Part shown: positions 16,020 to 24,746 of the stretch, piece by piece
How the letters are laid out: each line of letters starts with the position of its first letter
How positions within the stretch are numbered: position 1 is the first letter of the stretch
NCBI RefSeq assembly: GCF_030012215.1
Contig: NZ_JASCXX010000020.1
Span: forward strand, 49,496-113,495
Direction of reading: 5' to 3'
From: Anaerobaca lacustris
GTDB lineage: Bacteria; Planctomycetota; Phycisphaerae; Sedimentisphaerales; Anaerobacaceae
DNA: 64,000 nt
Program-made: the position numbers and the translations under genes
Notes under the pieces: generated by a model
The model's input: only the letters and a program-made list of their open reading frames with translations
Databases searched by the model: none
Told to the model about the DNA's origin: nothing

Positions 16020-18893
16020 ATGTGTAGCCGGTTCCTGTTATTTGTTCTTCTGCTGTGGTGTTTTGTCGGCTCTGCCGCCCCTGCGGCCGATCCGAGCCTG
16101 CAGGGTTGGTGGAAGTTCGACGAGACTTCTGGAACCCTGGCCACCGATTCGAGCGGCAACGGTCGCCACGGGACGCTTCAGGGAGGGGCACGCTGGGTCC
16201 CAGGAGTGCTGGGTGGTGCGCTGGAACTCGATGGCATCGACGGACGGGTGGTCATCGACGGCTACACGGGTGTCGCCGGTACGCAATCGCGCACTGTCAT
16301 GGCGTGGATTAGAACGACTGGACTGGGCGATTTCATTTCCTGGGGTGAGAATGCGACCAGCCTGAAATACATTTTCCGCGTACAGGCGAACAATGGCACG
16401 TCCGGTGCGATCCGCACCGAGGTACAGGGAGGCTTCATCGTCGGCGACACGGATGTACGCGATGGTGAATGGCATCACGCGGCGTCGGTTATCATCGATG
16501 ATGGCTCGCCTAACGTCACAGAGGTAGAGCTCTATTTGGATGGCGTGCGCGAAGGGATCAGCGCTTCGCAGCCGACGGCCATCAACACGGCGGACACGCG
16601 CGGAGTTTGGGTTGGCGACGGCCATCACGATCGGCCTTTTCCGGGTCAGATCGATGATGTGCGGATCTATAGTCGGGCGCTCACACAGGAGGAGATCCAG
16701 GTTGTGATGCTCGGTGTGGCGGAACTGGCTTCGGCTCCCAGCCCGGCCGACGGAGCGACGGACATCCCGCGCGATGTCGTTCTGAGCTGGGAGGCCGGTG
16801 AGTTTGCGGCGACGCACGATATGTATTTTGGCACGGTGTTTGATGACGTCAACGACGCCGACCGTGCCAGTCCCATGGACGTGCTGCTTAGCGAAGGACA
16901 GGCGGCGACTGACTATGATCCGCCGGAGTTGCTGGACTTTGGGACGACTTATTACTGGCGAATCGACGAAGTCAATGCCCCCCCGGACAGCACGATCTTC
17001 AAAGGCAGCGTCTGGAGCTTCATCACCGAGCCGTTTGCCTATCCGATCGAGAACGTTGTCGCCAGCAGCAACGGCATCTCGGACGACGTATCGACGCCGG
17101 AACGGACGGGCGATGGTTCGGGTCTCGACGCTGCCGATCAGCATTCCGTCGATAGCGCCGACATGTGGTTGGCGAACGCCCCGGAGGATGAAGCTCTGCA
17201 CATTCAGTACCAGTTCGACCGTGTGTACAAACTCCACGAGTTGCTCGTCTGGAACTACAATGTGCAGTTCGAGCTGATGCTCGGCTTCGGCGTCAAGGAC
17301 GTGACGATCGAGTATTCCGAAGACGGCCAAGAGTGGGTCGAGCTGGGCGATGTCGAGCTGAACCAGGCTACGGCGACGTCCACGTACACCTACAACACGA
17401 TGGTGGACTTGCAAGGCGTAGCAGCCCGGTTCGTCCGCCTGACGGTCAACAGCGGCTGGGGTCCCATGGGCCAGTACGGTCTCAGCGAAGTCCGCTTCCT
17501 GTACATTCCCGCGCAGGCCCGTGAGCCGCAGCCGGAAGACGGCGCAACCGACGTCGCTCCCGAGACCGCGCTGAGCTGGCGCGCCGGGCGCGATGCGGCT
17601 TCGCATGAGGTGTATCTCGGCACCGATGTCGATGAATTGGCGCTGATCGACAGTGTGGTCGGGACCTCTATTGTGCCGGATGAATTGGCCTTTGGCACCA
17701 CGTATTACTGGCAGGTCGATGCGGTCAGCGACGAGGTCTGGGCCGGCGATCTATGGAGCTTTTCGACATTGGAGTATCAACTGATCGAAGGGTTTGAGAG
17801 CTACACCGATGACATCGACGCCGGTGAGGCGATCTTCGACACGTGGCTGGACGGTTGGGTCAACGAGACCGGCTCGACGGTCGGCTACCTGGAGACCCCG
17901 TTTGCCGAGCAGACCATTGTCCGCAGCGGCAGCCAGTCCATGCCACTGTTCTACGACAATACGGAATCGCCGTTCTATTCCGAAACGGAGCGGACGTTCG
18001 ACTCGACCCAGGACTGGACCGCCAACGGCGCCGACACGCTGCGTCTGTTCGTTGCCGGCGTGGGCGCCCCGTTTGTCGAGACCGCCGACGGCACGGTTCT
18101 GATCACCGGCGCCGGTGCGGATATCTGGAACACCGCCGACGAGTTCCGCTACGTGTACAAGAGCCTCAGCGGCAACGGCTCGATGACGGTCCGCGTGCTC
18201 GACAACGGCACCGGGACCAACGCCTGGGCCAAGGGTGGTCCGATGATTCGCCAGAGCCTCGAGGCCGGCGCGATCAACGTCATGGGTGCGGTCACCGGCG
18301 GCGACGGCGACGGCGGGACGTTCCAGTGGCGTTCGGAAGCCAGTGCCGCGTCGGAGTCGAACCGCACGCTGACCGGCATTGCGCCGCCGTACTGGGTCCG
18401 TCTGACGCGTCAGGGCAACACCTTTACGGTCGAGATGTCGGCCGACGGCGAGCAGTGGGAGCAGCAAGGCGCCAATCCGATCGACATCGCAATGCAGGAC
18501 CCGGTACTGATCGGGCTGGCGGTCACGTCGCATGCGGCCGGCGAGCTGCGGACGTATGAGTTTGACAACATCTCGACGACGGGGAATGTTACCGGCGAGT
18601 GGAGGGTGGCCGACGTGGGCGTCGAGCAGGGCGAAGGCAACGCCCCGGCCCCGTTGTACGTGGTGCTGGAGGATGCGACGGGTAAGGTGGCCGTGGTAAG
18701 CCATCCGGATCTGGTGATCCGTGGCGGCTGGAACGAGTGGGCGATCCCGCTGAGCGATTTCGCGGGCATCAACACCAGCCGCGTCCGGACGATGTACATC
18801 GGCGTCGGCAGCCGGACCAGCCCCACGGCCGGCGGCACCGGCGTGGTCTACATCGACGACATCGCCTTCGGCAAGCCGGCGGTCACAGAATAG
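16020..18893 (+). CDS. Secreted LamG/discoidin/FN3-like protein, second paralogue
   Basis: 957 residues with AAAGGAGG before the start and a signal peptide ending about residue 23 (LLLWCFVGSAAPAA). Order: N-terminal LamG (~25-235), FN3-like (~240-335), discoidin-like (~336-495), FN3-like (~500-585), then a jelly-roll domain opening with EGFESYTDDIDAGEAIFDTW. Into this jelly-roll is inserted a second beta-sandwich module of about 180 residues (ITGAGADIWNTADEF through STTGNVTG). Compared with the first paralogue, LamG has moved from the C- to the N-terminus. Likely an exported glycan-binding or adhesive protein acting with the neighbouring GH116 enzyme and sulfatase. Repeat copies A and B flank the gene in the same orientation. 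Confidence 0.85.
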   Translation: MCSRFLLFVLLLWCFVGSAAPAADPSLQGWWKFDETSGTLATDSSGNGRHGTLQGGARWVPGVLGGALELDGIDGRVVIDGYTGVAGTQSRTVMAWIRTTGLGDFISWGENATSLKYIFRVQANNGTSGAIRTEVQGGFIVGDTDVRDGEWHHAASVIIDDGSPNVTEVELYLDGVREGISASQPTAINTADTRGVWVGDGHHDRPFPGQIDDVRIYSRALTQEEIQVVMLGVAELASAPSPADGATDIPRDVVLSWEAGEFAATHDMYFGTVFDDVNDADRASPMDVLLSEGQAATDYDPPELLDFGTTYYWRIDEVNAPPDSTIFKGSVWSFITEPFAYPIENVVASSNGISDDVSTPERTGDGSGLDAADQHSVDSADMWLANAPEDEALHIQYQFDRVYKLHELLVWNYNVQFELMLGFGVKDVTIEYSEDGQEWVELGDVELNQATATSTYTYNTMVDLQGVAARFVRLTVNSGWGPMGQYGLSEVRFLYIPAQAREPQPEDGATDVAPETALSWRAGRDAASHEVYLGTDVDELALIDSVVGTSIVPDELAFGTTYYWQVDAVSDEVWAGDLWSFSTLEYQLIEGFESYTDDIDAGEAIFDTWLDGWVNETGSTVGYLETPFAEQTIVRSGSQSMPLFYDNTESPFYSETERTFDSTQDWTANGADTLRLFVAGVGAPFVETADGTVLITGAGADIWNTADEFRYVYKSLSGNGSMTVRVLDNGTGTNAWAKGGPMIRQSLEAGAINVMGAVTGGDGDGGTFQWRSEASAASESNRTLTGIAPPYWVRLTRQGNTFTVEMSADGEQWEQQGANPIDIAMQDPVLIGLAVTSHAAGELRTYEFDNISTTGNVTGEWRVADVGVEQGEGNAPAPLYVVLEDATGKVAVVSHPDLVIRGGWNEWAIPLSDFAGINTSRVRTMYIGVGSRTSPTAGGTGVVYIDDIAFGKPAVTE

Positions 18894-19049
18894 TATTTGG
18901 ACGTACAACATCTGTTGGAGGACGAGTGGGGGCCCTTGCCGGCTTGGCATGGGCCCCTGTTCTTTGATGCGTCAATGTCTGCACGGAACGGATGACGTGA
19001 ACCGTGTTTTTTCGGCAGAGGTGGACGGCTGGGTTTGCCTGGAGAATGT

Positions 19050-19245
19050 GGTGGTGACGAAGGTCCAGTCGCCGTTCCTGGCGTCACTTTCCCGACTGGA
19101 CTCCCGGACTTTGCCCAGAGGTTCTGCTAACACGACATATAGGATTCAAGCGGGGTTCGGCAAAAGCAGAGGTGGGGCAGGGGGAGGAGCGGAGGTGGGC
19201 AGGCAACATCTAAGCGGGCAGAGGCGGGGGGGCGGGGGACTATTG
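19050..19245 (-). repeat. RHH mini-element copy B (3' part only)
   Basis: Contains the stem-loop 19063-19101 (arms GTCCAGTCG/CGACTGGAC), the conserved GCTTGAATCC...CTCTGGGC block and the purine-rich (plus strand) tract. The match ends near 19240, before the ORF. The remaining ~180 bases to the sulfatase gene hold no recognised feature except its AGGAGA site. Confidence 0.8.
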
Positions 19246-19422
19246 TAGCCGTTGGTTGGGGCAAAACGCTTGCTTTCTGCCTGTGCTTGGGCGATAGAAG
19301 AGGGTAGCAGGCAGATGGCTGGTTGCATTGGCCGGCAACTCGCTAAGCAGATACGGTTCATTGTCTGGGGTTTCTTCCAGATCAGCACATCGGGCTGTTT
19401 GCCATGACAGGAGACAAGTACG

Positions 19423-21003
19423 ATGCAGAAAGCAGAACAAGCGGAAAAGAGAAGGTTCACACGACGTGGCTTTCTGAGATCAACGGCGGCTTTAACGGGA
19501 CTTCTGGCAATGTCGCCAGGACATGTTGCTGAGGCCTACCGGAACCGTATCTCGGCAAAGCCCACCTCAAAGAATACGCGTCCCAACATCGTGTTTTTCT
19601 TTGTCGATGATCTGGGCTGGCAGGATACATCCGTCCCGTTTTGGGAGGAAGTCACGGAGTTGAACAAACGCTACCGGACACCTCATATGGAGAAGCTGGC
19701 GAACGAAGGTGTCAAGTTCACCAATGCTTACGCCGCGGCCATATGTTCGCCGACGCGGATCAGCATTATGACAGGTCAGAACGCCGCCCGGCATCGTGTG
19801 ACCTACTGGACACGCGATTTGAATCAGATTACCGGCGGCAACGGACCTTTACTGGATGCGCCGCAAGACTGGAACTACAACGCTCTTCAGCCCAAAGGCA
19901 CGGATCTGAACAATTCCATTGAGGCCGAACCCCTTCCGGCCCTGCTCTCAGAGGCTGGTTATCGAACCATGCACATCGGGAAAGCCCACCTGGGAACCAA
20001 TTACTCGCCGGGTGAATGCCCTACCTCAATCGGATTCAATGACAACGTCTCTGGATTTGGCTCCGGCGGGCCGGGCTGTTTCCTCGGAAGGCGGAATTTC
20101 GGCAATGAATATGCCCAACACACCTATCCGTGGGGGGTGCCTGATCTGGAGCATTATCACGGGATGGATCTCTTCCTGACTGAGGCCCATACGATTGAAG
20201 CATTCAGACTAATGGATGACGCGGTCAAGAATGGCCAGCCTTTCTTTTTGCATATGTCCCACTATGCGGTGCATACCCCTCTGCGACTGGATCAGCGGTT
20301 CGCGGACAATTACCCGGACCTGTCCGGCAATGAGTTGATGTATGCCACGATGATTGAGGGGATGGATAAGAGTCTGGGCGACATCCTCCGGCGGTTGGAA
20401 GCGTTGGGGATCGAAGACAACACGATTGTCATCCTCTACTCCGACAACGGCGCCTTGACGACCATCCTTCCAAGAAACTACCCGCTTCGCGGCGGTAAGG
20501 GCACCGGGTACGAAGGCGGCATTCGCGTTCCGCTCATCATCAAATGGCCTGGAGCAGCAAATCCGGGCTCGACTTGTTCGGTCAACGTGACGGCCGAAGA
20601 CTTTTACCCGACGATCCTGGCGATGGCGGGCGTGGACATGCCCGCTGCTTACAAGAAGGACTATGTGGATGGAAGAGATTTTACGCCGCTTTTGAATGGA
20701 GAGGGTTCATTTGACAGGGACCGCCCGATCTTCTTCCACCAGCCGCATTATCACGTCGGTAAACCGTATTCGACAGTCATCAAGAACAACTGGAAACTGA
20801 TATACTGGCATGAAGATAGCAGCGTTGATCTGTATGATCTGAAAAACGATATCCGCGAGCAAAATAACCTTGCTGTCCAGAATCCAAAGAAGACGACGGA
20901 ACTGAAGACCCTGCTGGGGCAGCACCTGAGCAGCGTCCAAGCACAAATGCCGACGCAAAAAACAAACGGCCAGATGGTGGTCCCCTATCCTTCAGGCGGA
21001 TAG
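19423..21003 (+). CDS. Sulfatase (arylsulfatase-type), Tat-exported
   Basis: 526 residues; AGGAGA precedes the start. A twin-arginine signal (FTRRGFLRSTAALTGLLA) indicates folded export. The alkaline-phosphatase-fold sulfatase core is complete: metal ligands D62-D63 in FFFVDDLGW, the C-S-P-T-R signature at 108-112 whose cysteine is converted to formylglycine by a sulfatase-maturing enzyme, and a late YSDNGALTT segment with metal ligands. The C-terminal region (WKLIYW...SVDLYDLKNDIREQNNLA) is typical. It would remove sulfate esters from glycans, fitting the LamG and GH116 neighbours. No maturing enzyme is encoded in the window. Confidence 0.93.
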   Translation: MQKAEQAEKRRFTRRGFLRSTAALTGLLAMSPGHVAEAYRNRISAKPTSKNTRPNIVFFFVDDLGWQDTSVPFWEEVTELNKRYRTPHMEKLANEGVKFTNAYAAAICSPTRISIMTGQNAARHRVTYWTRDLNQITGGNGPLLDAPQDWNYNALQPKGTDLNNSIEAEPLPALLSEAGYRTMHIGKAHLGTNYSPGECPTSIGFNDNVSGFGSGGPGCFLGRRNFGNEYAQHTYPWGVPDLEHYHGMDLFLTEAHTIEAFRLMDDAVKNGQPFFLHMSHYAVHTPLRLDQRFADNYPDLSGNELMYATMIEGMDKSLGDILRRLEALGIEDNTIVILYSDNGALTTILPRNYPLRGGKGTGYEGGIRVPLIIKWPGAANPGSTCSVNVTAEDFYPTILAMAGVDMPAAYKKDYVDGRDFTPLLNGEGSFDRDRPIFFHQPHYHVGKPYSTVIKNNWKLIYWHEDSSVDLYDLKNDIREQNNLAVQNPKKTTELKTLLGQHLSSVQAQMPTQKTNGQMVVPYPSGG

Positions 21004-21039
21004 CAAGTGAGGCATTGCGTGCGAAGGACCGAGGAAAGT

Positions 21040-21195
21040 ACAGCGCCTGGCGGACCAGATACTGGCTACTACATCTCATCGGCAATCCCGGATCCGATCT
21101 CACTCTTGGTCATGGGGCTCGCCGGTTCGTGCACTGCCTTCTTCTTTGCCATAGTAGAGGGCCCCTCCTACTGGATCAAGCGGCAGGTGGCGGGC
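21040..21195 (+). pseudogene. Possible remnant of a PEP-CTERM-like tail
   Basis: A frame here reads ...IPDPISLLVMGLAG followed by hydrophobic residues and a basic end, resembling a C-terminal PEP-CTERM sorting signal (PEP-x-SLLLLGLGG type) with P-D-P instead of P-E-P. No protein body is attached, so at best it is a gene relic; chance similarity is possible. Confidence 0.25.
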
Positions 21196-21272
21196 AAGGG
21201 CGTTCGGCAGGTCACTGCGCAGATTCGGTGCTTGAGTGTGCTTACGCCGGGCTGATATTCGTATGCCATGAG

Positions 21273-21625
21273 CTACTTGGGCTTCTTCCTGGTGCCAAGG
21301 CCCGTTATCTCCAAACGGGCTTGGGCCTCTTTCTTGCTCATACTGCGGACCGCTGCAATGGTGGCCAACTGCTGCTTTCGCGGACGGGATATCTCGCCTT
21401 CCCAATTGTAGACGGTCTGGCCGCTGACCCCAACGAGCTTGCCGTAGTTCGCAGCAGATAGCCCCAGACGTTCACGCTGCGACCGAAGTCCTTTGGCGGC
21501 AAAGCGAACGCCTTCGGCGTCGGCCTTGGTCACCTGTGACGGAATATCTTTGAGGGCCTGTTGCTCCAGAAGCGCAACCGTGCGTTGCAGATCGGCTATC
21601 GCTTTACAGACCACCCATCCCGAAC
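21273..21625 (-). pseudogene. XRE-type HTH protein, N-terminus lost
   Basis: The last ~110 residues match a planctomycete family with a helical N-terminus and a C-terminal Cro/XRE helix-turn-helix (KGLRSQRERLGLS, then NYGKLVGVSGQTVYNWE and ISRPRKQQL). The family's first ~40 residues are missing: the frame continues upstream only into sequence antisense-shifted to the uroporphyrinogen-decarboxylase-like fragment, which ends at 21644. Truncation by rearrangement is likely. Confidence 0.65.
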
Positions 21626-21643
21626 GTCCGGTGTCAAGTGCGA

Positions 21644-22590
21644 TCAATAGGCCCCGAACTCTCGGGCGGCGTCGAACATCGCGACGATATTCTCGGGTGG
21701 CACACCGGCCTGGATGTTGTGGACGCTGTTGAAAACGTATCCGCCGCCGGGCTTGAAGGCCTCGATATTGCTGCGTACGTCCTGGCGCACCTCCTCGGGC
21801 GTGCCGAAGCTGAGCACGTGCTGGGTATCGACGCCGCCCCCCCAGAATACCAGACTCCGCCCGAAGTGCTGCTTCAGTTGGCCCGGATCCATATTGGTGG
21901 CGCTGATCTGCACAGGGTTGAGGATGTCGATGCCGTTGTCGATCAGGTCGGCAAGCAAAGACACTGCCGAGCCGCACGTGTGATACCAGATCTTCCCCTT
22001 CGTCAGAGATCTGATGTGCTGGATGAGTTTCTTCTGCCTGGGCTTGACGACACGGCGGTAGAAGTCGGGCGAGAACAAAGGTCCCGATTGACCGGCGATA
22101 TCGTCGCCGATCATCACCACATCCACCAGATCGCCAACCTGCTTCATGAACTCGGTGTAGTAGCCCATCCAGAACGCCAGCGTCCGATCGAGCAGGGCGT
22201 CGCAGAATGCGGGATTCTCAATCGTATCCATGAACCAGCGTTCCAGGCCTCGCATGTACCAGCAGATTTCGTAGACCACGCCTCCGATACCCGTGGAAAT
22301 GGCGTAGGGCGTCTGGTCGCGCAGTCGCCCGGCTTCCTCCCGCAACCCGGTAAATCGTGTCGGATCGTCGCCTTGGGGAAACGGATAATCCGCAATATCG
22401 TCAACCGTTGCATTCGCCAACGGATGGTGCGAGATGTCCATGTAGAGCTGCTGATCGTCGGGCATCGACCATACGACGCCGAACTCGTCCTTCAGATCGT
22501 GCCAGAGCCGCCCGTCACGGATGTTGGCTTCGATCCCTCCCTCGAAGCTCTCCGGCCCATGCGCAGAGACGTATCTCTGCGGACCGTCTG
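21644..22590 (-). pseudogene. Uroporphyrinogen decarboxylase-like protein, N-terminally truncated
   Basis: About 300 residues of a URO-D/MtaA-type barrel as found in planctomycete catabolic clusters: HGPESFEGGI...DGRLWHDLKDEFGVVWSM near the break, DISHHPLAN, YPFPQGDDP, MIGDDIAGQSGPLFSPDFYRRVVKP, YHTCGSAV, DILNPVQISATNMDP and GGGYVFNSVHNIQAGVPPEN. The family decarboxylates uroporphyrinogen or transfers methyl groups to corrinoid/thiol acceptors; the substrate is unknown here. The first ~70-80 residues are absent. Near 22590 the sequence switches to a mobile-element gene in another frame. An ATG at 22465 could still open a 273-codon product, but it would lack part of the barrel. Confidence 0.75.
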
Positions 22591-23072
22591 TCTCTGGAGA
22601 GTTCCTGCAGCAGGCTCACAGCAGTCCGTTCGTCTCCGGTCTTCTGCTTGATTTGTTCGAGCAGCCTGAGGTATTCGTCCAGTTTGGATTGCATGTCGAA
22701 TTTCATCTTCTCATCCACCTCCTTACACGTATTTGAGTGTGAGCATGAGCGTGGGGCAGTGTCCCCGCTGTTTGGGGGACACTTTTTATCAGCCTGTTGG
22801 GTCTGCCTCTTCTGCTCGGCCGGGTCAGATTCCGGCCCAAGCCAGGCCTGCATTTCTTCTTGTGTGGCCTGCAGGTCGCTCAGGCAACATCCAGAAAGTA
22901 GCTCTTTGACAATGCCCTTGAACTCCTTCACGAAGTTGTCCAGGACTGCTTCGGCCAGGAGCAGCAGGGCCTGGTGGTTGGTGATGGGTGGGGTTTTGTT
23001 GCTGAGGAAAACGCCGTGCTGCAGCAGCCGCATCGCCATCGCCTTGTCCAGGAGGCCGGTTGGGCCTTTCAT
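22515..23072 (-). CDS. Mobile-element hypothetical gene(s), chimeric frame
   Basis: The frame opens at 23072 behind AGAGGTGG. The first ~90 residues (MKGPTGLLDKAMAMRLLQHG, then a helical LLLLAEAVLDNFVKEFKGIV region) look like a real small helical protein. A perfect inverted repeat lies at 22758-22783. Just after it, in the same frame, a strong AAGGAGGTGG precedes an ATG at 22706 that opens a second small helical protein (MQSKLDEYLRLLEQIKQKTG, ending ...LLQEL). That one is cut at about 22590 by the URO-D-like fragment, after which the frame is meaningless. No family is recognised; these look like remnants of an integrated element. Confidence 0.45.
   Translation of the reverse strand: MKGPTGLLDKAMAMRLLQHGVFLSNKTPPITNHQALLLLAEAVLDNFVKEFKGIVKELLSGCCLSDLQATQEEMQAWLGPESDPAEQKRQTQQADKKCPPNSGDTAPRSCSHSNTCKEVDEKMKFDMQSKLDEYLRLLEQIKQKTGDERTAVSLLQELSRDRRSAEIRLCAWAGELRGRDRSQHP
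22758..22783. repeat. 9-bp inverted repeat with a T-run (REP- or terminator-like)
   Basis: AGTGTCCCC, an 8-base loop, GGGGACACT, then TTTTT on the plus strand. GTGTCCCC/GGGGACAC palindromes are common dispersed repeats in bacteria, and the T-run would also suit a plus-strand terminator, but no plus-strand gene precedes it. Confidence 0.5.
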
Positions 23073-23229
23073 GGTGCAGCCACCTCTTTGCATGGATTGG
23101 CAGAGAGGCTCTGCGGCTGATGAGGCTGTCCTGTTTCCAGGCCTTCTCTGTCACGTACCAGTAGCTTCCGTTGAAGCTCTCGTAGATGTCGATGACAGGT
23201 TTGCCCTTGATGGTTATTGTGTGTTGCAT
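22825..23229 (-). CDS. Mobile-element hypothetical gene, probably frameshifted
   Basis: Starts at an ATG with GGAGG eight bases upstream. The first ~37 residues (TITIKGKPVIDIYESFNGSY, then WYVTEKAWKQD) look like a genuine beta-rich small protein. After about residue 45 the frame only reads the shifted sequence of the next gene, so the original C-terminus is lost or out of frame. Family unknown. Confidence 0.35.
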   Translation of the reverse strand: MQHTITIKGKPVIDIYESFNGSYWYVTEKAWKQDSLISRRASLPIHAKRWLHHERPNRPPGQGDGDAAAAARRFPQQQNPTHHQPPGPAAPGRSSPGQLREGVQGHCQRATFWMLPERPAGHTRRNAGLAWAGI

Positions 23230-23269
23230 TTTTCATTCCCTCCGTTTAACGGGCGTGGCCTCGCATCTC

Positions 23270-23345
23270 GTGTTCCACGCTATACTATATACAAGACATA
23301 CATACATATATATAAATGTTGTGGTGCTGGAATATATATATTCTA
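23270..23345. other. AT-rich stretch with TA-repeat
   Basis: TATATAC/CATACATA/TATATATAAATG-type sequence in an otherwise GC-rich region, just before repeat copy C. It could contain a promoter or easily melted DNA for the 41-codon ORF. A specific -35/-10 pair cannot be chosen. Confidence 0.4.
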
Positions 23346-23356
23346 TGACAGCAATG

Positions 23357-23740
23357 CTTATATAGTCATGTCACGTTGTCTTGCATATGCCAACCATCAC
23401 CGTTTACCTGAACGCCAAGCTGTACGACTTGGTGAAGGCCAGTCCCTCAGCAATCATACAGCAGGCACTCCAGGACTACCAAAAGAAGCACGAACACCCA
23501 GAAGACGAATAGCCTGGCCCACGCTCACTGTGCCGCATGCCCCCCTCCGCCTCTGCCCGCCTGGAGTTGCCTGCCCCTCTTCGTTCTTCCCCCAGCCCCG
23601 CCCCTTCTTCTTGCCGAACCCCGCTTGAATCCGATATGTCGTGTTAGCAGATCCTCTGGGCAAGGTCCGGGCGTTCCGCAGGGAAAGCGACTCCGGGAGC
23701 GGCTGCGGAACCTTTGTTCGCCGTTCATGCCCTGCGTGGC
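23357..23740 (+). repeat. RHH mini-element copy C (full length)
   Basis: Full copy: conserved leader (CTTATATAGTCATGTC...), the 41-codon ORF, the conserved block CCTGGCCCACGCTCACTG, a C/T-rich tract (~23540-23610), the block GCTTGAATCCGATATGTCG through CTCTGGGC, and the stem-loop 23673-23711. Its arms are GTTCCGCAG/CTGCGGAAC, different from the other copies but perfectly paired. Weaker similarity to copy D continues to about 23835. Confidence 0.88.
23387..23512 (+). CDS. 41-aa ribbon-helix-helix-like protein in repeat copy C
   Basis: The 41-residue product begins MPTITVYLNAKLYDLVKA and continues SPSAIIQQALQDYQKK with an acidic tail. This is a minimal ribbon-helix-helix pattern: strand (TITVYL), helix A (AKLYDLVKA), S-P-S turn, helix B (AIIQQALQDYQKK). 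RHH proteins bind DNA as dimers and often repress their own gene. The near-identical ORF in copy D, whose differences are mainly silent or conservative, argues for selection on the protein. No Shine-Dalgarno sequence precedes the ATG. Too short for a catalytic role. Confidence 0.65.
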   Translation: MPTITVYLNAKLYDLVKASPSAIIQQALQDYQKKHEHPEDE

Positions 23741-23849
23741 GGCCCATTCGCCCCTCCAGGTGCCAACGGTCAGGCTACATTCGCCAGCATGAATGGAAGA
23801 CGTCGGGGCACGCCAATCATTTCATGCACCTGGGCCGAAAGCACACAAT

Positions 23850-23958
23850 CTTCCAGGGCAAGCACATGACCGCCGCTCTGTTGGATCGCCTAACCCATCA
23901 TTGCCATATCATCGAGATGCACGGCGAGAGCTACCGCCTTCGCAAATCCGTGAAGTAG
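23850..23958 (+). pseudogene. IstB (IS21 family) C-terminal fragment
   Basis: The frame ends IFQGKHMTAALLDRLTHHC...GESYRLRKSVK and a stop, which is the C-terminus of the IS21-family ATP-binding helper IstB. The rest of istB and all of istA are missing; repeat copy C lies directly upstream. It confirms an IS21-type remnant. Confidence 0.75.
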
Positions 23959-24009
23959 AATAAACCAGCAAGGCAATGCTCTCTATAACGGTATGATATA
24001 GAGGAGGAT

Positions 24010-24070
24010 AGTATGCCTTGGGTGGGTCCAAGTTCGGTGCCGACATGGGTCCCTGTTACATGCCGATTTC
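24010..24070 (+). mobile_element. IS21-like terminal end
   Basis: Just after the istB fragment, a segment with two TGGGTCC repeats and ending ATGCCGATTTCC. An inverted counterpart of the same ~50 bases lies at 59495-59550. Repeated TGGGTCC motifs near the terminus are typical of IS21-type ends. The sequence beyond (24071-24240, minus) is an open frame cut by this end. Confidence 0.6.
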
Positions 24071-24746
24071 CAGCCTTCTCCAGCGGCAGAGGTTCCCCAA
24101 GAACCTCAACCTGCTCTGGCTCAGGTTCAATAACAACCCGCCCGTTTTCCTCTGAATACCACTCAATGTATGGTTGGATGGCGGCAACAGGTTGTAGCGG
24201 CTGGTTGGGCATTCGTGGCCGCGATTGTAACAGAAAGCTCGTGGATCGCATATGACAGGGTATTCTGTTGCCGTCAGGTAGGCCGCCATTTCTTTCGGGC
24301 TTGGTGCCATATGAAGAGGCCCGGTGCCTCGATTGACCTCCTGGCCCTTGTCTTTTTGTCACATGGACATGTGGCTCGGCAATTGATGCGGGTCTGTGAT
24401 AAGCTGCCCGTTATTGGATACGCGGAAGAGAGGGTGCCGCCAGATTGGCCATAGCCAGCCAGAGCCGCTCGCACGTTGGATGCATCTGCTATCTGGTGCA
24501 TGCGGTGACGTACTTGGTTGTGGAAACCGGTTCCGCGCACCCGATGAAAAAGCTGGCAATCACGGCAGGCGCGAGCCCCCACATTCGGTTTCCACACACC
24601 GTCAAGATGCCGATAGATAAGAGGCCGCCAAGGGGCTGCCCCAACGACGGGGATACCGAGGACATCTTCTCATCGACGCAAGTAGTCCCGCGCTACGACC
24701 GTCTTGGCAAAACCAAAACCCCGACAAGGGCGGGATTTAGATGTGC
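24071..24746. other. No supported gene; truncated frame beside the IS end
   Basis: Next to the IS end, a minus-strand frame (about 24240 to 24071) reads like a truncated protein (IQPYIEWYSEENGRVVIEPEPEQVEVLGEP) that runs into the IS terminus. The remaining ~500 bases contain only unconvincing frames on both strands. Confidence 0.4.

Noticed and set aside
24274..24597. Possible small Cys/His-rich protein on the minus strand
   Set aside because: No start signal, no motif spacing of a zinc finger; probably chance.
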